Assembly: GCA_914767715.1 (NCBI GenBank)
Contig: OU612075.1
Location: 7,504,001-7,564,000 of the forward strand
Reading direction: 5' to 3'
Source of the DNA: Membranipora membranacea
Taxonomy: Eukaryota > Bryozoa > Gymnolaemata > Cheilostomatida > Membraniporidae
Length of the DNA stretch: 60,000 nucleotides
The position numbers and the translations under genes are program-made. How positions within the stretch are numbered: the first letter of the stretch is position 1; each line of letters opens with the position of its first letter. Positions 24,155 to 36,936 of this stretch are shown piece by piece. The notes beneath the pieces were generated by a model. That model saw only the letters and a list, made by a program, of their open reading frames with translations. It was not told where the DNA came from and searched no databases.

Positions 24155-26940
24155 CCTGGCGATAAATTCAATGTCTTCGGTACCTGTTTACGCTAGTGTC
24201 GCCTTTGTTTAGTCCTGTCTTTGTTTTCTACACACACAAGTTTGTCTCTGTTGATGTCTAGTTTCTCAATGACATTGAAATTCTCGATAAGTATAGCCAA
24301 GGAGTTCGCTGATACTCCTTGGTACAGCCACTGCCTGTTGTACCTGTTGCTTACAATGAACTGGCTGCCAAGTCCTGTTTTAACTCGCCTCCTTGTTTAC
24401 TGATCGCTATCAAGCGCAACTTAATAAAGTTTGCCACTGAGATTGTCAAAGAAAAACAGCTGATAACAACTACTAGAGAGATTGTGAATGTGTGTTCACC
24501 TCCCTTGAAGCTTAGCTCTTACACTGACCCGTATCTTATCTGCCCTCAATAAGCTTGGCTAACTAAACATGCTCCAACTTCCTCGTCAAAATTCAAGCCA
24601 ATCCCAACCCTGTCTCGTGTGTGCTCAATGCGACAAGTGTTATAATAATTTCAATGTTCACAATCAAAAGGTCTTATGATTGTCATAATAATACACTGGC
24701 TAAATACAAGTATAGTCAGTTACTTGGCATACACAAAAAGTGCCAAACTTCCTTCATGCGTAGCCTGTGATCATGAAAATTTAATTTATCAGTTATTGCG
24801 GGGCGGTTGGTCGAATCATCACAGCAGTTTTTGGTCCACTATAAAATGAAGATTGCGTCATTACAATAGATTGTAACAGCCACAAAAAAGTTCACCACAT
24901 ACCAATTATCATGCTGATTGGTATGTCAGAGCAGGGTGAAATTAGAGATAATAAAATCACTGTAGTGTGGCTGTTTGATGCACAATTTTATATCCGGTAT
25001 GAAACAGCATGGTGCTATTTTCTTGTGTTTTTTTTGCATTACTCTGAGTCAAATAGACAAAGAAAATTTCGAATTGAACCAATCTGTAGCCTATTGCCGA
25101 ACATACCGCTATTAGATATCAAACTTTTGAGCGGGTGGGCTGTCGGTTAAACATCATTTTTGTAGGCATTCTATACATCAATACAAGTTTGGGAAGGTAT
25201 CATTATTCAATTTACTTTTTTTTTCCTAGAAATTCAACTGAAAAATGCTTTGCCATCTGATTTTGTTTTCATGCTTGCGACTGATGTGAAACACTCGGTG
25301 TGTTAACAGTCAACGAGGAAGTAAAATGAAAATGTCACGCTGAAGGTCAATTTGAAGCCGACAGAATAATGAGAAAAGGAATTTTTCGATGACCTGTTGA
25401 CATTCTATACCCTATGATCAATGATCACAAATTATTCCTCATTCCTTTTTAGTGTGAACTCTCAGTCTACACAGCAGGTTTTGATTAATCAAAGATGTTG
25501 TTATTGGGCGCGCAACACTTACGGCTGTGGAAGTTTGGAGATTTTGCTTTTGCATGACCTTTTCTTTCCCATGAGTCGTAGATTTTTTAAATATATTGAA
25601 ATATGAATGGGAGCCTGGCAATGTGCCACATCTCGCCAGGCAAAGCTTGATATCATGTGGATCTTGGTAGGAAGAGCCCTACAACTAAACAGTGCTGGTC
25701 ATTTAGCTCACTGAAACATCTACTGTCAGATGAGTGAATCTGACTACGCAAAAAATGAGGAAAAAAATCATAGTGATGAGTAAGCATAGTATCTCCATCC
25801 TAGCAACATTCTTGATATTTTTGAATCTTGAGATCATGAACCAAGGATTCTGAGACAATAAGGAACAAGTTCAGTTAGAGGATGTTATAAAATAGGGGAT
25901 TTCCAATTCCGATATCAGAAAATTTGGAACTTCTGCATTGTGTACAGGCTCATTCCGTCCCAATCCCAAGTCATTTTGTTTTGTTATAGATTGTGGCAGC
26001 TGTTTGGCATCGATATCTAGACAACCCTTACCGTTACCAAACTATTTAATGCAGCACAGTCAGATCTTGACCAGCTTTGTTCGACGGTGGGAAGGGACAC
26101 CCACAACAAAGCTTGTCAAGACAGGCTAAGTCAGGTACTGGTAAAGAGAGCTTGTGAGGTCATTGAGTCATGTTATTCTAAATTATGCGAAATTTCCATG
26201 CATGAAATTTTATTTAGCAAAATCCAGGAAGTTTTTGTATTCACATTGTTTGTGTTATGAGTGAGTCCATTAACACACAATAACAATACTTCTCTCTAGA
26301 ACCACGTATTGCTAGCACAAACACAATAGAATTCTTATCGTATAAATCATTTTAATAACATGGTATATACGGTAGCAAAATAATTCGTGATTTCTCTCAG
26401 AACAGCTGCTCGTTGAGCTACATTCCTGTTGTTCCTCAGAGGTGGTACAAGATTCATTCTACCTCAGCAATTTATCAAGCATAAATTGCATATCTTGACG
26501 ATAAGCAGTCTAATTTTATCTGACCATAGAATAGAGTATGGAGTATTGAGTTAGACTCAATAAAGCTTTTAACCTTTAGTTACTGGTAGACAATATGTAT
26601 GCCCCTCTTATGTTTAAACCCCCCTTCCCTCCCCCTGTTGTCCCAGTATCAAGGCTCTCTTCTGCAAACTGAAACTGACAGTTGCTCTAATTGTGTGGAT
26701 TCAATTTACTCTGTCAAATATAAACTTATATACATACTATATTGTGTCTGTATGTAAAATAGTTGAACTTGTAGAGTAGTCAGGGAAAAGTTTTGACAAC
26801 CTGTTGATAGGAAATCGGAGTTACCAAAACTTGATACCATCAGAGTAAACAACAAACATTGACTCATTGTATGAACTTCAAGTTTTCTTGTATTGGAATA
26901 AGGTCCGCTTCCTAAGTTTGTTGTATTTTTATTGTTGCAG
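24155..26940. other. Non-coding region upstream of the tyrosine-rich receptor
   Basis: It should contain the receptor promoter near 24155-24300. Apart from a TAGCCTGTC-family hairpin at about 26062-26128, I see no exon chain, RNA gene or tandem array. Confidence 0.5.
26062..26128. repeat. TAGCCTGTC-family hairpin
   Basis: The right arm CAAAGCTTGTCAAGACAGGCTA is intact and the left arm CTTGACCAGCTTTGTTCG is degraded. The loop is G-rich then C-rich (GGTGGGAAGGGACACCC). Confidence 0.55.
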
Positions 26941-27091
26941 GAATAAAGTTAGCCAAAACCAGTAGAATAGTTTGTTTTTTGTTGTTGCAGGATCAAATTT
27001 AGCCAAAACCAGTAGAATGGTTTGTTTTTTGTTGTTGCAGGATAAAATTGTGCCGAAACCAGTAGAATGGTTTGTTTTTTTATTGTCTCAG
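26941..27091. repeat. Minisatellite, three 50-bp units
   Basis: Units at 26941-26990, 26991-27040 and 27041-27091 share the core CCAAAACCAGTAGAATGG followed by a T-rich tract and GTTGTTGCAG. A fragment of the T-rich end precedes unit 1. Each unit ends in a sequence resembling a splice acceptor. Confidence 0.85.
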
Positions 27092-28300
27092 GAATAGTTT
27101 CACCCTGTAGCTGAGTGAGTGATGATTTTACAATTTTTTCAATTTGATTGTCGTCTTTTATTTTGTTGCACTTTGGTCCTCAAATCACAAACTATACCAG
27201 GAAACAAGATTAAAACAATCACCGACCTCATATCTACCCTATTTATGGTATTTTATAACCCTTCTAAAAGCTTTTCAGGAATCTGTAGTTATGGAGTAAG
27301 TGGCTCTCACAAATGCTTGAGGCCAAGGTAACAAGGAACTCCCATGGCACCTTGCAGAGAAGATAGAAGATTGACCGAAATTCAGCAATTGATAAAACGT
27401 AATATTTGAGGATGCAACCAGTTTTTGAGCTAAAAGCTCGTAAAGACAAATTTGGCCTATTTCTGTTGAAGATGTGAAGACTTCCATTTTTTAAAGTTTG
27501 GAGATGCTTTACATGTGAACTAGACTCCGTTGGTCAGGTCCTACTTGATTAGCCTCATGGAAGCATTAGCGTAAAACTAAGAGCTTGCCCAATCATGCCA
27601 CACACATCAGATATCGCTTATCATTATTGACGTTTTTAGCACCCTCTCAATTCAATTCCTCCAAAAATAACCCTCTTTCACAGAATGCACAGAATGTATA
27701 GGACTCCTAATTTATTAATTTCAATGTTCCAGCCTGTATTGTCATTTAATATAACAACTAAAGTCTGCCCTGTATGACAAGACATGACAGGTATCAGTGA
27801 CACTTGGCTCTTATCAGCTCCTGTGCATGACTATACATAAAAAGTGACATATAAGAGCTGGTATATATATTGATTGATTGATTGATTTATTTATTAGCTA
27901 TCACAAACATTAAATGTTGCGAAAAATGGATGCATATACTTTGTCATAATAAGAGCTTGCTACCAGTGTATGGAACTATGGACTTTTTAAAAAAGAATCT
28001 CATTATAGTCCAGAAGACACCTAGCTAAAAGCATTCTGCTTGCAGGATAGCCTTGTGACATAGTCTATCTCTGCAGCACAGCAGTGGTGGCGCTGCCTTC
28101 CATCAAGAAAGGCAACTCCCAGGGTTCAAGGTTATGAGATATCAAAACCAGTGTTCCATTTAGGCCCAAATATTTCCAAATTATGGGTTTCCATTGTTTT
28201 CCCAATTATGGTACTCAGACTAGGTGAATTAGTTCAAGCCCTATGCTGCAGAGACGAACGTATGCCTCAACAGTTCGCACATGCGCAGACTGAGCTAAAA
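27092..28300. other. Non-coding stretch with short microsatellite
   Basis: A TGAT microsatellite is at 27871-27886. No coding evidence was seen. Confidence 0.5.
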
Positions 28301-28700
28301 GTGCTCAAAAAAAGGTGTTTACTTTAACGAAATGGGGGCAATATGGAATTAAATTTTTCTAGATCAGAATTTTATCCTGATTTCAAATATATGGTTTCTA
28401 CACCTCTCAGTCTGCCAGTTAGAAAGTAATCCAGGGTTATAGTCCTGAATTAACGAAAAGCTATCGTTCAGTTCATTATAACTGAAGTGGGCAACAATTT
28501 GGCAGCATTTATGTATGGAGATAGGTTGTGTCAATATTATGTCTTAGTTCTACACCTCTAAGCTTGTCAGTTAAAGAGAAATTAAATTTTTAAACTGAAA
28601 AAGAACGGAGGGGATAACTCTAATTATTGCTATATAATCCCATTGTTTTGCCTGTTGTGTAATTTCTGATTTGAAACCTCACCGTTCGAGCCTTGATATT

Positions 28701-28768
28701 ATAATATACATACTGTATACATACTGTATATACACTGTATATATACTGTATATAAAATGTATATATAC
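28701..28768. repeat. TATACTG tandem repeat
   Basis: About eight imperfect copies of a TATACTG-like heptamer and its variants occur in an AT-rich stretch. Confidence 0.7.
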
Positions 28769-29210
28769 CTAGATACTACATATATTGCTTTGTTTAAGAA
28801 CCACTACGACGTGCATCCAACCAATTTCTACCAGCTCGCACAATATAAATTAGATGGGGCTGATTGCCTCTGACAACCGTGTTGAACAACGCCCAGATAA
28901 GATTTTGTAGCTTAACTTAGAGTGAATACTTAACTGAATAGCACATGTCATAACGCTTCTTGTTTTGATTTGAAATTATTCTAATCACATTCAGTCTCTC
29001 TCTATTCATATTATAAAAATTGTTTCCCTTCTTGGTGACATCTTTTGAATAATAAGCGCAGGGCTCTGATAGTTCTCGCGGTCTCAGACTTTTAGCCACT
29101 CTGACTTATTCTGTAAATATTTACACCAGAGAAATAGGCTAATAAACCTGATAAACTGGACAACTAATGAATGATAGTGTGAAGGTCTCATTGACATGTT
29201 TATGCGTAGA

Positions 29211-29496
29211 TAGTGTTAGAATTTAGGGGAGATGTAAGGGGATGGTGTCCCTCTTCCTACTTTGTCTAGGGGGATGCATCCCCCCTTTATATCATAACCC
29301 AGGTAAACACCAGCTGGTAAATACATCAATATGAGTTTTCCAAAATATGGCTAAATTTGATGCATTTTCAATTGTAATCACCACAGGGCTCCGGCGGCCG
29401 GGACTCCGCCCACGACCCAGCCGGGGGCATAGGCGGCCCCCTGGACCCCCAGCCTGGTAGGCATCCCCCTACCTCATATTTCCACTTCTAACACTG
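29211..29496. mobile_element. hAT-like MITE with 8-bp target duplication
   Basis: The 286-bp element starts TAGTGTTAGAA and ends TTCTAACACTG, so its terminal inverted repeats match at 10 of 11 positions and have the CAGTG-type ends of hAT transposons. It is flanked by TGCGTAGA (29203-29210) and CGCGTAGA (29497-29504), which agree at 7 of 8 positions, as expected for an aged 8-bp hAT target duplication. The interior is unusually GC-rich near 29388-29470 and encodes nothing. Confidence 0.8.
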
Positions 29497-29833
29497 CGCG
29501 TAGATATCCCATCCTCAACCGCTGAGGCACTGAGTGGGAAAAAATAGATAACCAGGTGTATTATCTGAACTAGAATACATTGTTGGCCTTCGAATTTCAA
29601 TCACATGAAACAGCTGCTGGAGCAGAGTTGCTACCTAAGAAATGATCAATACTAGAATCTCATCTATATATATTAAATTCATGTCTGTGAAATTTCCAGT
29701 TGCCTCCCCTACACCCCAGTTGCCATCACTATCGGATGATCACCCCCACACAAAAATGTGTACCCATCACAATGGATTATTTCTTATTAAAAGGCACTGT
29801 GTCAAGTCCTCAAAATCAGGTGGGGGGAGGGTG

Positions 29834-29853
29834 GCTTGTCAAGACAGGCTAAA
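29834..29853. repeat. Half copy of TAGCCTGTC hairpin
   Basis: GCTTGTCAAGACAGGCTA preceded by a G-rich tract matches the right half of the element at 55121-55191. The left arm is missing. Confidence 0.5.
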
Positions 29854-31989
29854 AAACACCAATCACAGCAGCTGTGCAAATATAATATCGTGCAGAGTCT
29901 GCATGCAGTCTTGAGGGACTGTGAGGGCTTTTGAGATGTTACGAGGTAGTATCGGGAGGGTAACTTTGAGTCTTGAGAAGCAGTCATGTGGCCTAGTACA
30001 TAGCCTCAGATCATCAGACTGAACAAAATGATTAGGTTAATACCAATACAAAAAACATTACCAAAAGATTTTGATAGCATCTGGGTTATTTTGCCAGCTA
30101 TAAGGTGAATGAATTTTGTCTGCAAGTGGTGAATGTGGTGGTTTCATTATAACCAAGGAGTAATGCAAGTGGTTGAAAGTTCTACCCTTGAAGCTCCAGT
30201 AGCTGCTTCTTCCTTTGCCAGCTTCTCTCAATTCAGCCCTCTCACAAACCAAAGTGCAAACTCTTGATTAAGAGGTCATAGCATATACACTATAATTCCC
30301 TCTATTGGATTGAATTTGGTGGCTGTAGCCTTTTAAACTCTTTCTAAGATGCACTCCCATCTCTCTGGATATACATTTGCTGACTTAAATTAACTTTGAG
30401 TCATAATTGTACCATGTCTCATAACATTTCACCCTGCAGTAACATTTACAATCTTGCTCCAATTCCTTTTAAACTGAGCTGAAAATGGATTAAATGGGAA
30501 TATTTTGGTATTCTAAGGCAAAATAACGGGATTCCATGGGCAATTATTAGGATTTATCTCCTCCCACATTTTTGAGTTGAAAAACTGATTTTCTCCCAAA
30601 CTGGCAAACTGTGAGGTGTAGAAACTATGACATAGTATTTAGAAAACCTATCTACAAGTGTAAACACTGTCAAATTCTTGCCCCCAAGCCGTTAAAGTAA
30701 ACTGAAAGCTAACTGTTGGTGTCTTCTGGACTATTAAGTGTGATGCACATTTGCCTCAGAAAACAGTATTTGCCCCATGCGCTGCATTATTTAATATGTC
30801 TAAGACGACCAGAAGGGCAATGTTCAAGAAAATCATGTATAAAGTGGTCTTCATCAGAAAAACAGCACATGATAATGGATTTAGTTCTCTGTTTAACAAT
30901 GGTATCGAGATCGCCTACGTCAAGCCCTAAATTCTTGGCATCGTTGAAAACTTTTCTTAGTAATTTCTTATATATATTCCATTTTTATTCTGGGGAATAA
31001 TAAGATCTTAGGACTTGTACCCAGAAAACAGTGATATCGCTCAAATATGGTGTAGAATTAAAAAGACATGTAACTAAAAAAACCAAGAACAATGACACAG
31101 CAAAATGGAAAGGATCGCCTTGAAATGACTCTCTCGAGCTCAAATTATTACAACTTTGCAAAAAATATGAGCCCGGTATCACACTGATGAGGTGATATAC
31201 CATTGCACATATATATCTGATTGATAGAGAGTGAATTAATTCACTTAGCATGAGTGCCATCATAAGGAATTCCACTAGTTAGGGGTTGGTATGTGTGAGG
31301 TATGCGTACTGAATTAACTGTAACAGCTATGATAATAGTGCAGTCTCGATGTCAGTGTGACCCCGTTGACCTTTGGTTCATAACATTTTGATACAAACAG
31401 AAGTGACATTCTCTGAAATCTATCCCAGGGTCTACTGCCTAATTTGCTTTGGTAGTAGAGTAATGATAAAACACCATAATATTTGTGACTTTCCGACCAG
31501 AGTCATTCAAAGAAGCTACACTATACTTCTTCTTCTTCTTCTTCTTTAGTTTGAGTGCCAGAACTACTCTGTTCCAGGTGACTGGGGAACAACTACTGCC
31601 CCAACCAGTAATGTTCTCTCACTCGAGCTACATCTGGTCACGATATGGCGGCTGATAGGAATTATATGGTATTAGTTCCTTATTTTGAAAATATTACCAT
31701 CATGGTGACTATTATATAATAATAAAATGACCTCACTGATGTTGTAATTTCTGGGTTGTCTCCCTGACCTCATCACACGCTGTAATTACTTACCACAACC
31801 CAGTTCTCTTTAACCCGGAACATCCGTGTAAAGGTTTTACCAGGCAATCTCATAACCAAAGACAATTCCGTAAAGTTCCTTCTCGGCATCATACACAAGA
31901 TTCAGCCATAGGTATTAGTTAAGTTGTAGCCATTAATATTTAGACTGGCTATTTACATACTGTCTGCAACTATCATTGAGAGGGCCATT

Positions 31990-32200
31990 GCGTTATAATA
32001 CATGCATATGTAGTATACGTATATGTACCATATGTATAGGCTATGTGTAGGTATTAGTATATATATATACGTATACTACATATGTAAATGTGTATACATA
32101 AATGTATACTCATGTTACATATGTATATGTACCATATGCATATGTATACATATTAGTGTACATATACGTACACATACTATATGTGTACATACGAAATGTA
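31990..32200. repeat. Alternating purine-pyrimidine tract (TATG/CATA/GTAC)
   Basis: About 200 bp is built from ATATGTA, CATATG, GTATAC and GTACAT words, mostly alternating purine and pyrimidine and full of overlapping palindromes. It could form cruciforms or Z-like DNA. Translations across it are artefacts. Confidence 0.7.
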
Positions 32201-33249
32201 AATGTTCATAATAACTCTATGGGGAGGACTGTGAGAGGACAAAAACAAATCCAAACTGATCACCCATTCTGCTTAACTTCCTGGTTTAACTAACTAACTA
32301 ACTAACAATCAGTAAGGGGAAATTAACACAAGATGTCTTTGATGACAAAAATTATTCATTAAAATTTTTGATAAATTCTGTGTGGCGGCCAAATTAATAT
32401 GAAAGAAATGAGGAACAGAAAAATGACAACAGTTCTTTAGTTGGTGGATAGCCCGCCCTGTTTGATTGATTGATGGAGGTGGGGCAAACAACTTTGTCAG
32501 CCCCCTCCCTCTTACCAACTAAGCTTTTCAAGCTGTTCAACATGATAAATAAGTCAAAAAAACTGATCGTCTATTTTCCAGTGCACAAGATATATTCATT
32601 TGAGGAAGTGTTACGCCGCATATAAAGGAAAATATTTTTGATAAGGAAGGTGGGAGGTGATTCACACAAAAAATTTGCAGATGTGATAGTTTACAGCCTC
32701 CATTGTGAGAAACTTAAGTTCCTTGTTTCTGTATTTCCAAGTAAACTATTCCGACAAAGAATGCAGAGCGTGTAACTCACCAGTCACTACACGTTTCTAC
32801 TACTCATCTCATGTATTTTGAAAACAATCACAAATATCAACAATCGAAAGTTTTTGATTACGTAAATGTTAAAATATTCTGTTATGAATATACAAAGCGA
32901 TCAATCATCTGACCAATAAAATAAGCCATGAGTAAGTGTTAACTCTCACCAACATTGTACAGAAAATAATGCAATGATAGAACAATCGTTTAAAAATTTA
33001 TGTTTCCTGTAAGAAAAACTATTGTATGGCAATATATCTCAATCCACTTAATAGAATCACATTTAACACATGTATTTTTAGACTGCAACAAAAACCAATA
33101 CCAAAAACGTGACAAATCCTGATAACAGTTAAACAATTTTTAGTTTGTTATGTATTCCGTAATATCACCTGGTGATATCTAAATGTTAAATAAACATCAT
33201 CTTCATCTTATCTCTATAAGATTGGATAAATTTGGAATGTGGTTGATAA

Positions 33250-33312
33250 TGAAATGCTACTACCATCAACCATTCTCCCTGCATCAACCCCGGCAACATT
33301 TGAGCACTAACT
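33250..33312. repeat. Partial CTACTACCATCAACCA-family repeat
   Basis: ATGCTACTACCATCAACCA and ATTTGAGCACTA match the interior and right end of the hairpin at 38718-38798. Only part of an element remains. Confidence 0.4.
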
Positions 33313-33730
33313 CTAGATTAATTGTCAAAAAACTATTGAGAATATTATGGTTGTCTTATCTTTGTGCATAGGAGCATAATTCACTAAGAAATAGTCATTC
33401 AGAGTAATTTTAGCTTTGTCGATTGCTTGTTTCTAACTTCATTTTCACAATCACACTGACGTTAAGATATATATCCCTGATCGCAATCTGCTATGAGTAT
33501 CTAGCATGTAACCCTCGAAATTTTTATAATTTGACCGAGGGATGTCGCGCTGAATTCCATGTGAAAATATATAGGCTACATCAACTGAGTCATAATCAAT
33601 ATCATATCACTAGTCTGTGCCCTCCCCCCGACTCTTGCCCTCCGACGGCCCGCCATGCATATCATGTGTTCAGCGAGGTTTACAACGTTCATCTTTTCTT
33701 CATTTTAACCAAATGACAAACTAGCGATTG

Positions 33731-36700
33731 TTACTGCTCTTCGAATGGTCGTACTGATGTGACACTCAGCTTAATGTCTTTGTTAGTTTTACTCTGATTG
33801 AGATAATCACTCACTTTCTCCATATATTTTGAGTCGTCCCCTTTTTGGTTGTTGCGCTTGTGGTTGTACTCGTACACGATTGAAAAGTTTCCTCCTATAA
33901 TTGCAACTGGCAGAGCGGTGACCATAAGCCCTATCACCATAACCATAGCTGTAGCCAGGTATCCTCCGATGTCAGTAGGGTAGACGTCCCCGTACCCAAC
34001 TGTGGTCATTGTTACCAGCACAAACCAGTAGGCTATAAAAGACCAATAATTATATGAAGTTGTTATCTGCAGATTTGGTCTTATCACTGCCGCAAAGTAT
34101 GCTTGTCTTGTCAGTTTTTCTAAACAAGCACTTTGAAGCAGGAACAATACAGGTATTTATCGATCAGGGGAGATTTATCAATCTGGAAACCCTTTGTCTA
34201 ACTACTACACCTACATCAACGAGGCAATATAGACGACAGTTGGTTATTCATACAAACTTTAGCTTTCTTAGCCGAACTTCGTTTGGAATGGCATGTTGGA
34301 TAGCATCTCATTTATCACAATTATTAGATCTTCCAGAATTTCATCGAGATATCAAACTCTACGAGGGATCAAAATCTACAAACGATCTAAGTCTGGCCCT
34401 CTTTTAATTGAATTGCATGCTAATTTGCATTTTTGGAATGTTTTAAACTTACCCGATTGAACATACTGCTTGCTTACCTTTAGGTATGCTGTTGATGGCG
34501 TTGGGTGATGTGTTTGTGTAGCGATTTGCCGTGAATAGGAAAACGCAGGGAGCGAAGATGAGCACAGCCATGATTAGTAAGATCACCAGTAACAGTATCT
34601 CTTTCCAGCTACGATACAGTGTCACCAGCAGCACCTTCAAGCCGCTGACAAAAATAAGAATGAATTAATTTTATTAATGTTAGCTGATCCAAACAGCTCT
34701 GCAGTATTTCCATTTTATTTGAAATATCGAGAATTATTAGGGAGTTGTCCTGAGTTGAGTAGTGGATAGATAACTCTCAAACTTTCATCCTACAGAGAAA
34801 ATGCATATAGAATCAGGAAGGGTGGGTACATCCCGGCCCCGCCCTCCCTGTTTGCATGGCCTTATATGTGGGTATGACTGAATCGTCTGACAAAGTTTTA
34901 TAACATATATGCCTTGAATTATCTTTATCTGAGAAAGTCATTGACTTTGAAATGACAAATCTCCATCATATAACTTTTGACAGCAGTCTGTATTGATTGT
35001 GATTTCCTGAAATTCAATATAGACCCAGATACCTGTCTCCAAGCCACAGGTATTTACATGATTCCACTTGTACCTTACATTGTGTACAAGGGAGAAACTT
35101 ATTCATGATTAATCCCCGATCAATATCTCACACTACAGATTGGAATTCAGTTTAAACAAATATAAAATCTTCAGAACAGATGAATGTATAAAACTCATAA
35201 TGATTATTCAGTTATTGTGTGATCCCTTGAATGTTCTCAAAACATATGGCGCAGTTTTTTGTAGCCTGTCTAGACAAGCTATGTTGTGGTCCTCCGCCCC
35301 CCCCCCCCCTTACCAACTATGCTTGTCACGACAGACCTAGTCTGATGCTGGAGACAATTTAAATGCAAATATATGAGTTTAAAATTACTCATACAACCTC
35401 TATGTTTACATCAAAAGTGTTTTTCTTCCATGTAATCATTGAAAACTGAATATAAATCCTTCATACCTACACAGCTTTTACAATATAAAACAATCAAAGA
35501 GCGTCTCAAAATCTGAGGACCTGTCTAATTTGACATTGAATGGCACGAGTGATATGGTATGTCGAAGAAGAATAACCCGAACCTGAGAATACATTTTTGT
35601 GGCATGTACCTACCGTATATGTAATATTGGATTGCATGCCATGAAATTCCAAACAAATTATGCAGAACTTGATTTGCTGCTTCTGTACACCATAACTTAT
35701 AAATGCGTATCAGGAGACCTTGGTCTGAGACTATGATGTAGAAGAAGGCTTGCTTTGTGGTTCACCCAACTGCTAACATGATCATTCTACAGTATTATAC
35801 TGACCAGCTACTTTTGTTATGAGCGTACATCATTAAGCACGGAAAAACTGTGGGGATGTTGCACGTCATTTGGGTCGTCGGGCAAGGTTCAAAATTCAGT
35901 TGGTTAATTTTTGTAGTCCATAATAATTTTGGCACAAAAACTAGAGACATACTCACTCGTAAACAGTGGCGTAGCTGAGAAGTCTAAACAGTCGAAGTTG
36001 CCCAACGAACACATGAGTGTTCTCAAGATGAAGAGCAGTCCAACAGAATTTATCGACCTCCCCAGTCTCGTAAGTCCACATATTTCTTGCAATCACCATT
36101 CTGAGATACATGAAGTATGCTGCGGATGACACCTCAAACATTACAATGAGAGCATCCAGAGCGTTCACAGACATCCAGAATTTCTTCTTACACGGGCAGC
36201 AGGAAAATCGAATAATGATCTCAAGCAGGAAAAATATAGTGAACGTCGAGGTGAGATCAACAATTAATAGAACTTTGGGTTGTCGTCTTACTGAGAAGTA
36301 TTCCTCACATGTAGCCACCTGACGAAGCGGGCTTGACAATGAGAGATTTGTTGTGATGTTTGTATCAAATTCCCAGAATGAGGGCAGTGTGGTGCAGCCA
36401 TACATAAGTCCGCTGCTCAGAGTCATCACTAAATATATCACTGTCCAAATCTTAGAGGCAACACGGTACCTAGTATCAGGTCCGCCGGGGTCAGTCATCA
36501 GACACCACAGAGAGTAACAGAAACTAGTACAGCAGCTGTCCCTCAGCTCAGTTTCGTTCGGTCGGATTCTACGATCAAAATAGTCAAATTGCCTTTTCAG
36601 CACCGCTTCCTCTTTCATATCGCTGAGGCAACAGTCAGCAACGTGTTCCAAATTGATCTCCCAAAACTCGAGATGACCGAGAAAATCTTCGAAACAAACA

Positions 36701-36936
36701 TTTTTGGGAGTGTGTAGTTTACCAGTCCAGTAGAACTTGAGTATCTCTTTGAATATCTCTGGATCGCTTTCGATGAAATGCATTCTGTTTGCTGTGTCTT
36801 TGTCTGCAGCCAGTTTGCCGAGACGAGTGTCGGGGTATTTGAGTAGGGTTTCGGGGGTTGTTACAAAGTGCTGTCCTGATATATTCAGCATAATCTTTTG
36901 CGGCTGATCATTCTTGGTGCTGATGTGAGGAGCCAT
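33731..36936 (-). CDS. Kv-type potassium channel A
   Basis: A six-helix potassium channel subunit of the plasma membrane, acting as a tetramer. Exons 35957-36936, 34478-34644 and 33731-34032, in phase, give 482 residues. The N-terminal T1 domain (about 15-105) carries the zinc motif HX5CX20CC (H75, C81, C102, C103) typical of Kv2/3/4 rather than Kv1. S2 keeps E239 and R243. S4 (about 308-324) has only two arginines, R315 and R318, aligned with R3 and R4 of Shaker; R1, R2, K5 and R6 positions are uncharged. The pore is canonical, TMTTVGYGD (390-398). The S6 PVP/PIP hinge is PVA (424-426). It is a tandem paralogue of the gene at 40833. Voltage gating may be weak, but this is inference. Confidence 0.92.
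34645..35956 (-). other. Intron 1 of potassium channel A
   Basis: It holds the poly-C hairpin at 35262-35340 and a short G-rich hairpin near 34812-34852. No coding exon is needed here: the flanking exon phases (2/2) join directly and the S4-S5 linker is continuous. Confidence 0.6.
35262..35340. repeat. TAGCCTGTC hairpin with poly-C loop
   Basis: TAGCCTGTCTAGACAAGC (35262-35279) and GCTTGTCACGACAGACCTAG (35321-35340) are inverted copies. The loop contains 13 consecutive C (35297-35309). TA at both ends resembles a mariner-type target duplication. Confidence 0.7.

Larger units (their letters stand above)
28301..30700. repeat. Region bounded by diverged inverted repeats
   Basis: Sequence around 28480-28660 (+) resembles the reverse complement of about 30500-30700. 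Shared words include GATAGGTT, TAGTTTCTACACCTC-like, CCAGTTA/GCCAGTTT and GTTTACTTTAACG. A further diverged copy on + lies near 28312-28440 (TTTACTTTAACG, TTTCTACACCTC). The interior includes a TATACTG tandem (28701-28768) and the hAT-like MITE. It could be an old transposon with long terminal inverted repeats, or just three copies of one repeat. No transposase ORF remains. Confidence 0.45.
30701..33730. other. Non-coding region with simple repeats
   Basis: It contains a CTT microsatellite (31526-31546), a long alternating purine-pyrimidine stretch (about 31990-32200), a TAAC microsatellite (32285-32306) and an inverted repeat with TTAGTTGGT/ACCAACTAA ends (about 32437-32522). The 3' UTR of the potassium channel at 33731 should lie at the right end. 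No exon is supported. Confidence 0.5.

Noticed and set aside
26941-27091. CRISPR-like array
   Set aside because: The units are contiguous, without unique spacers, and the DNA is eukaryotic; it is a minisatellite.
32023-32293. Tyr/Ile/Cys-rich ORFs
   Set aside because: They are translations of the alternating purine-pyrimidine repeat.
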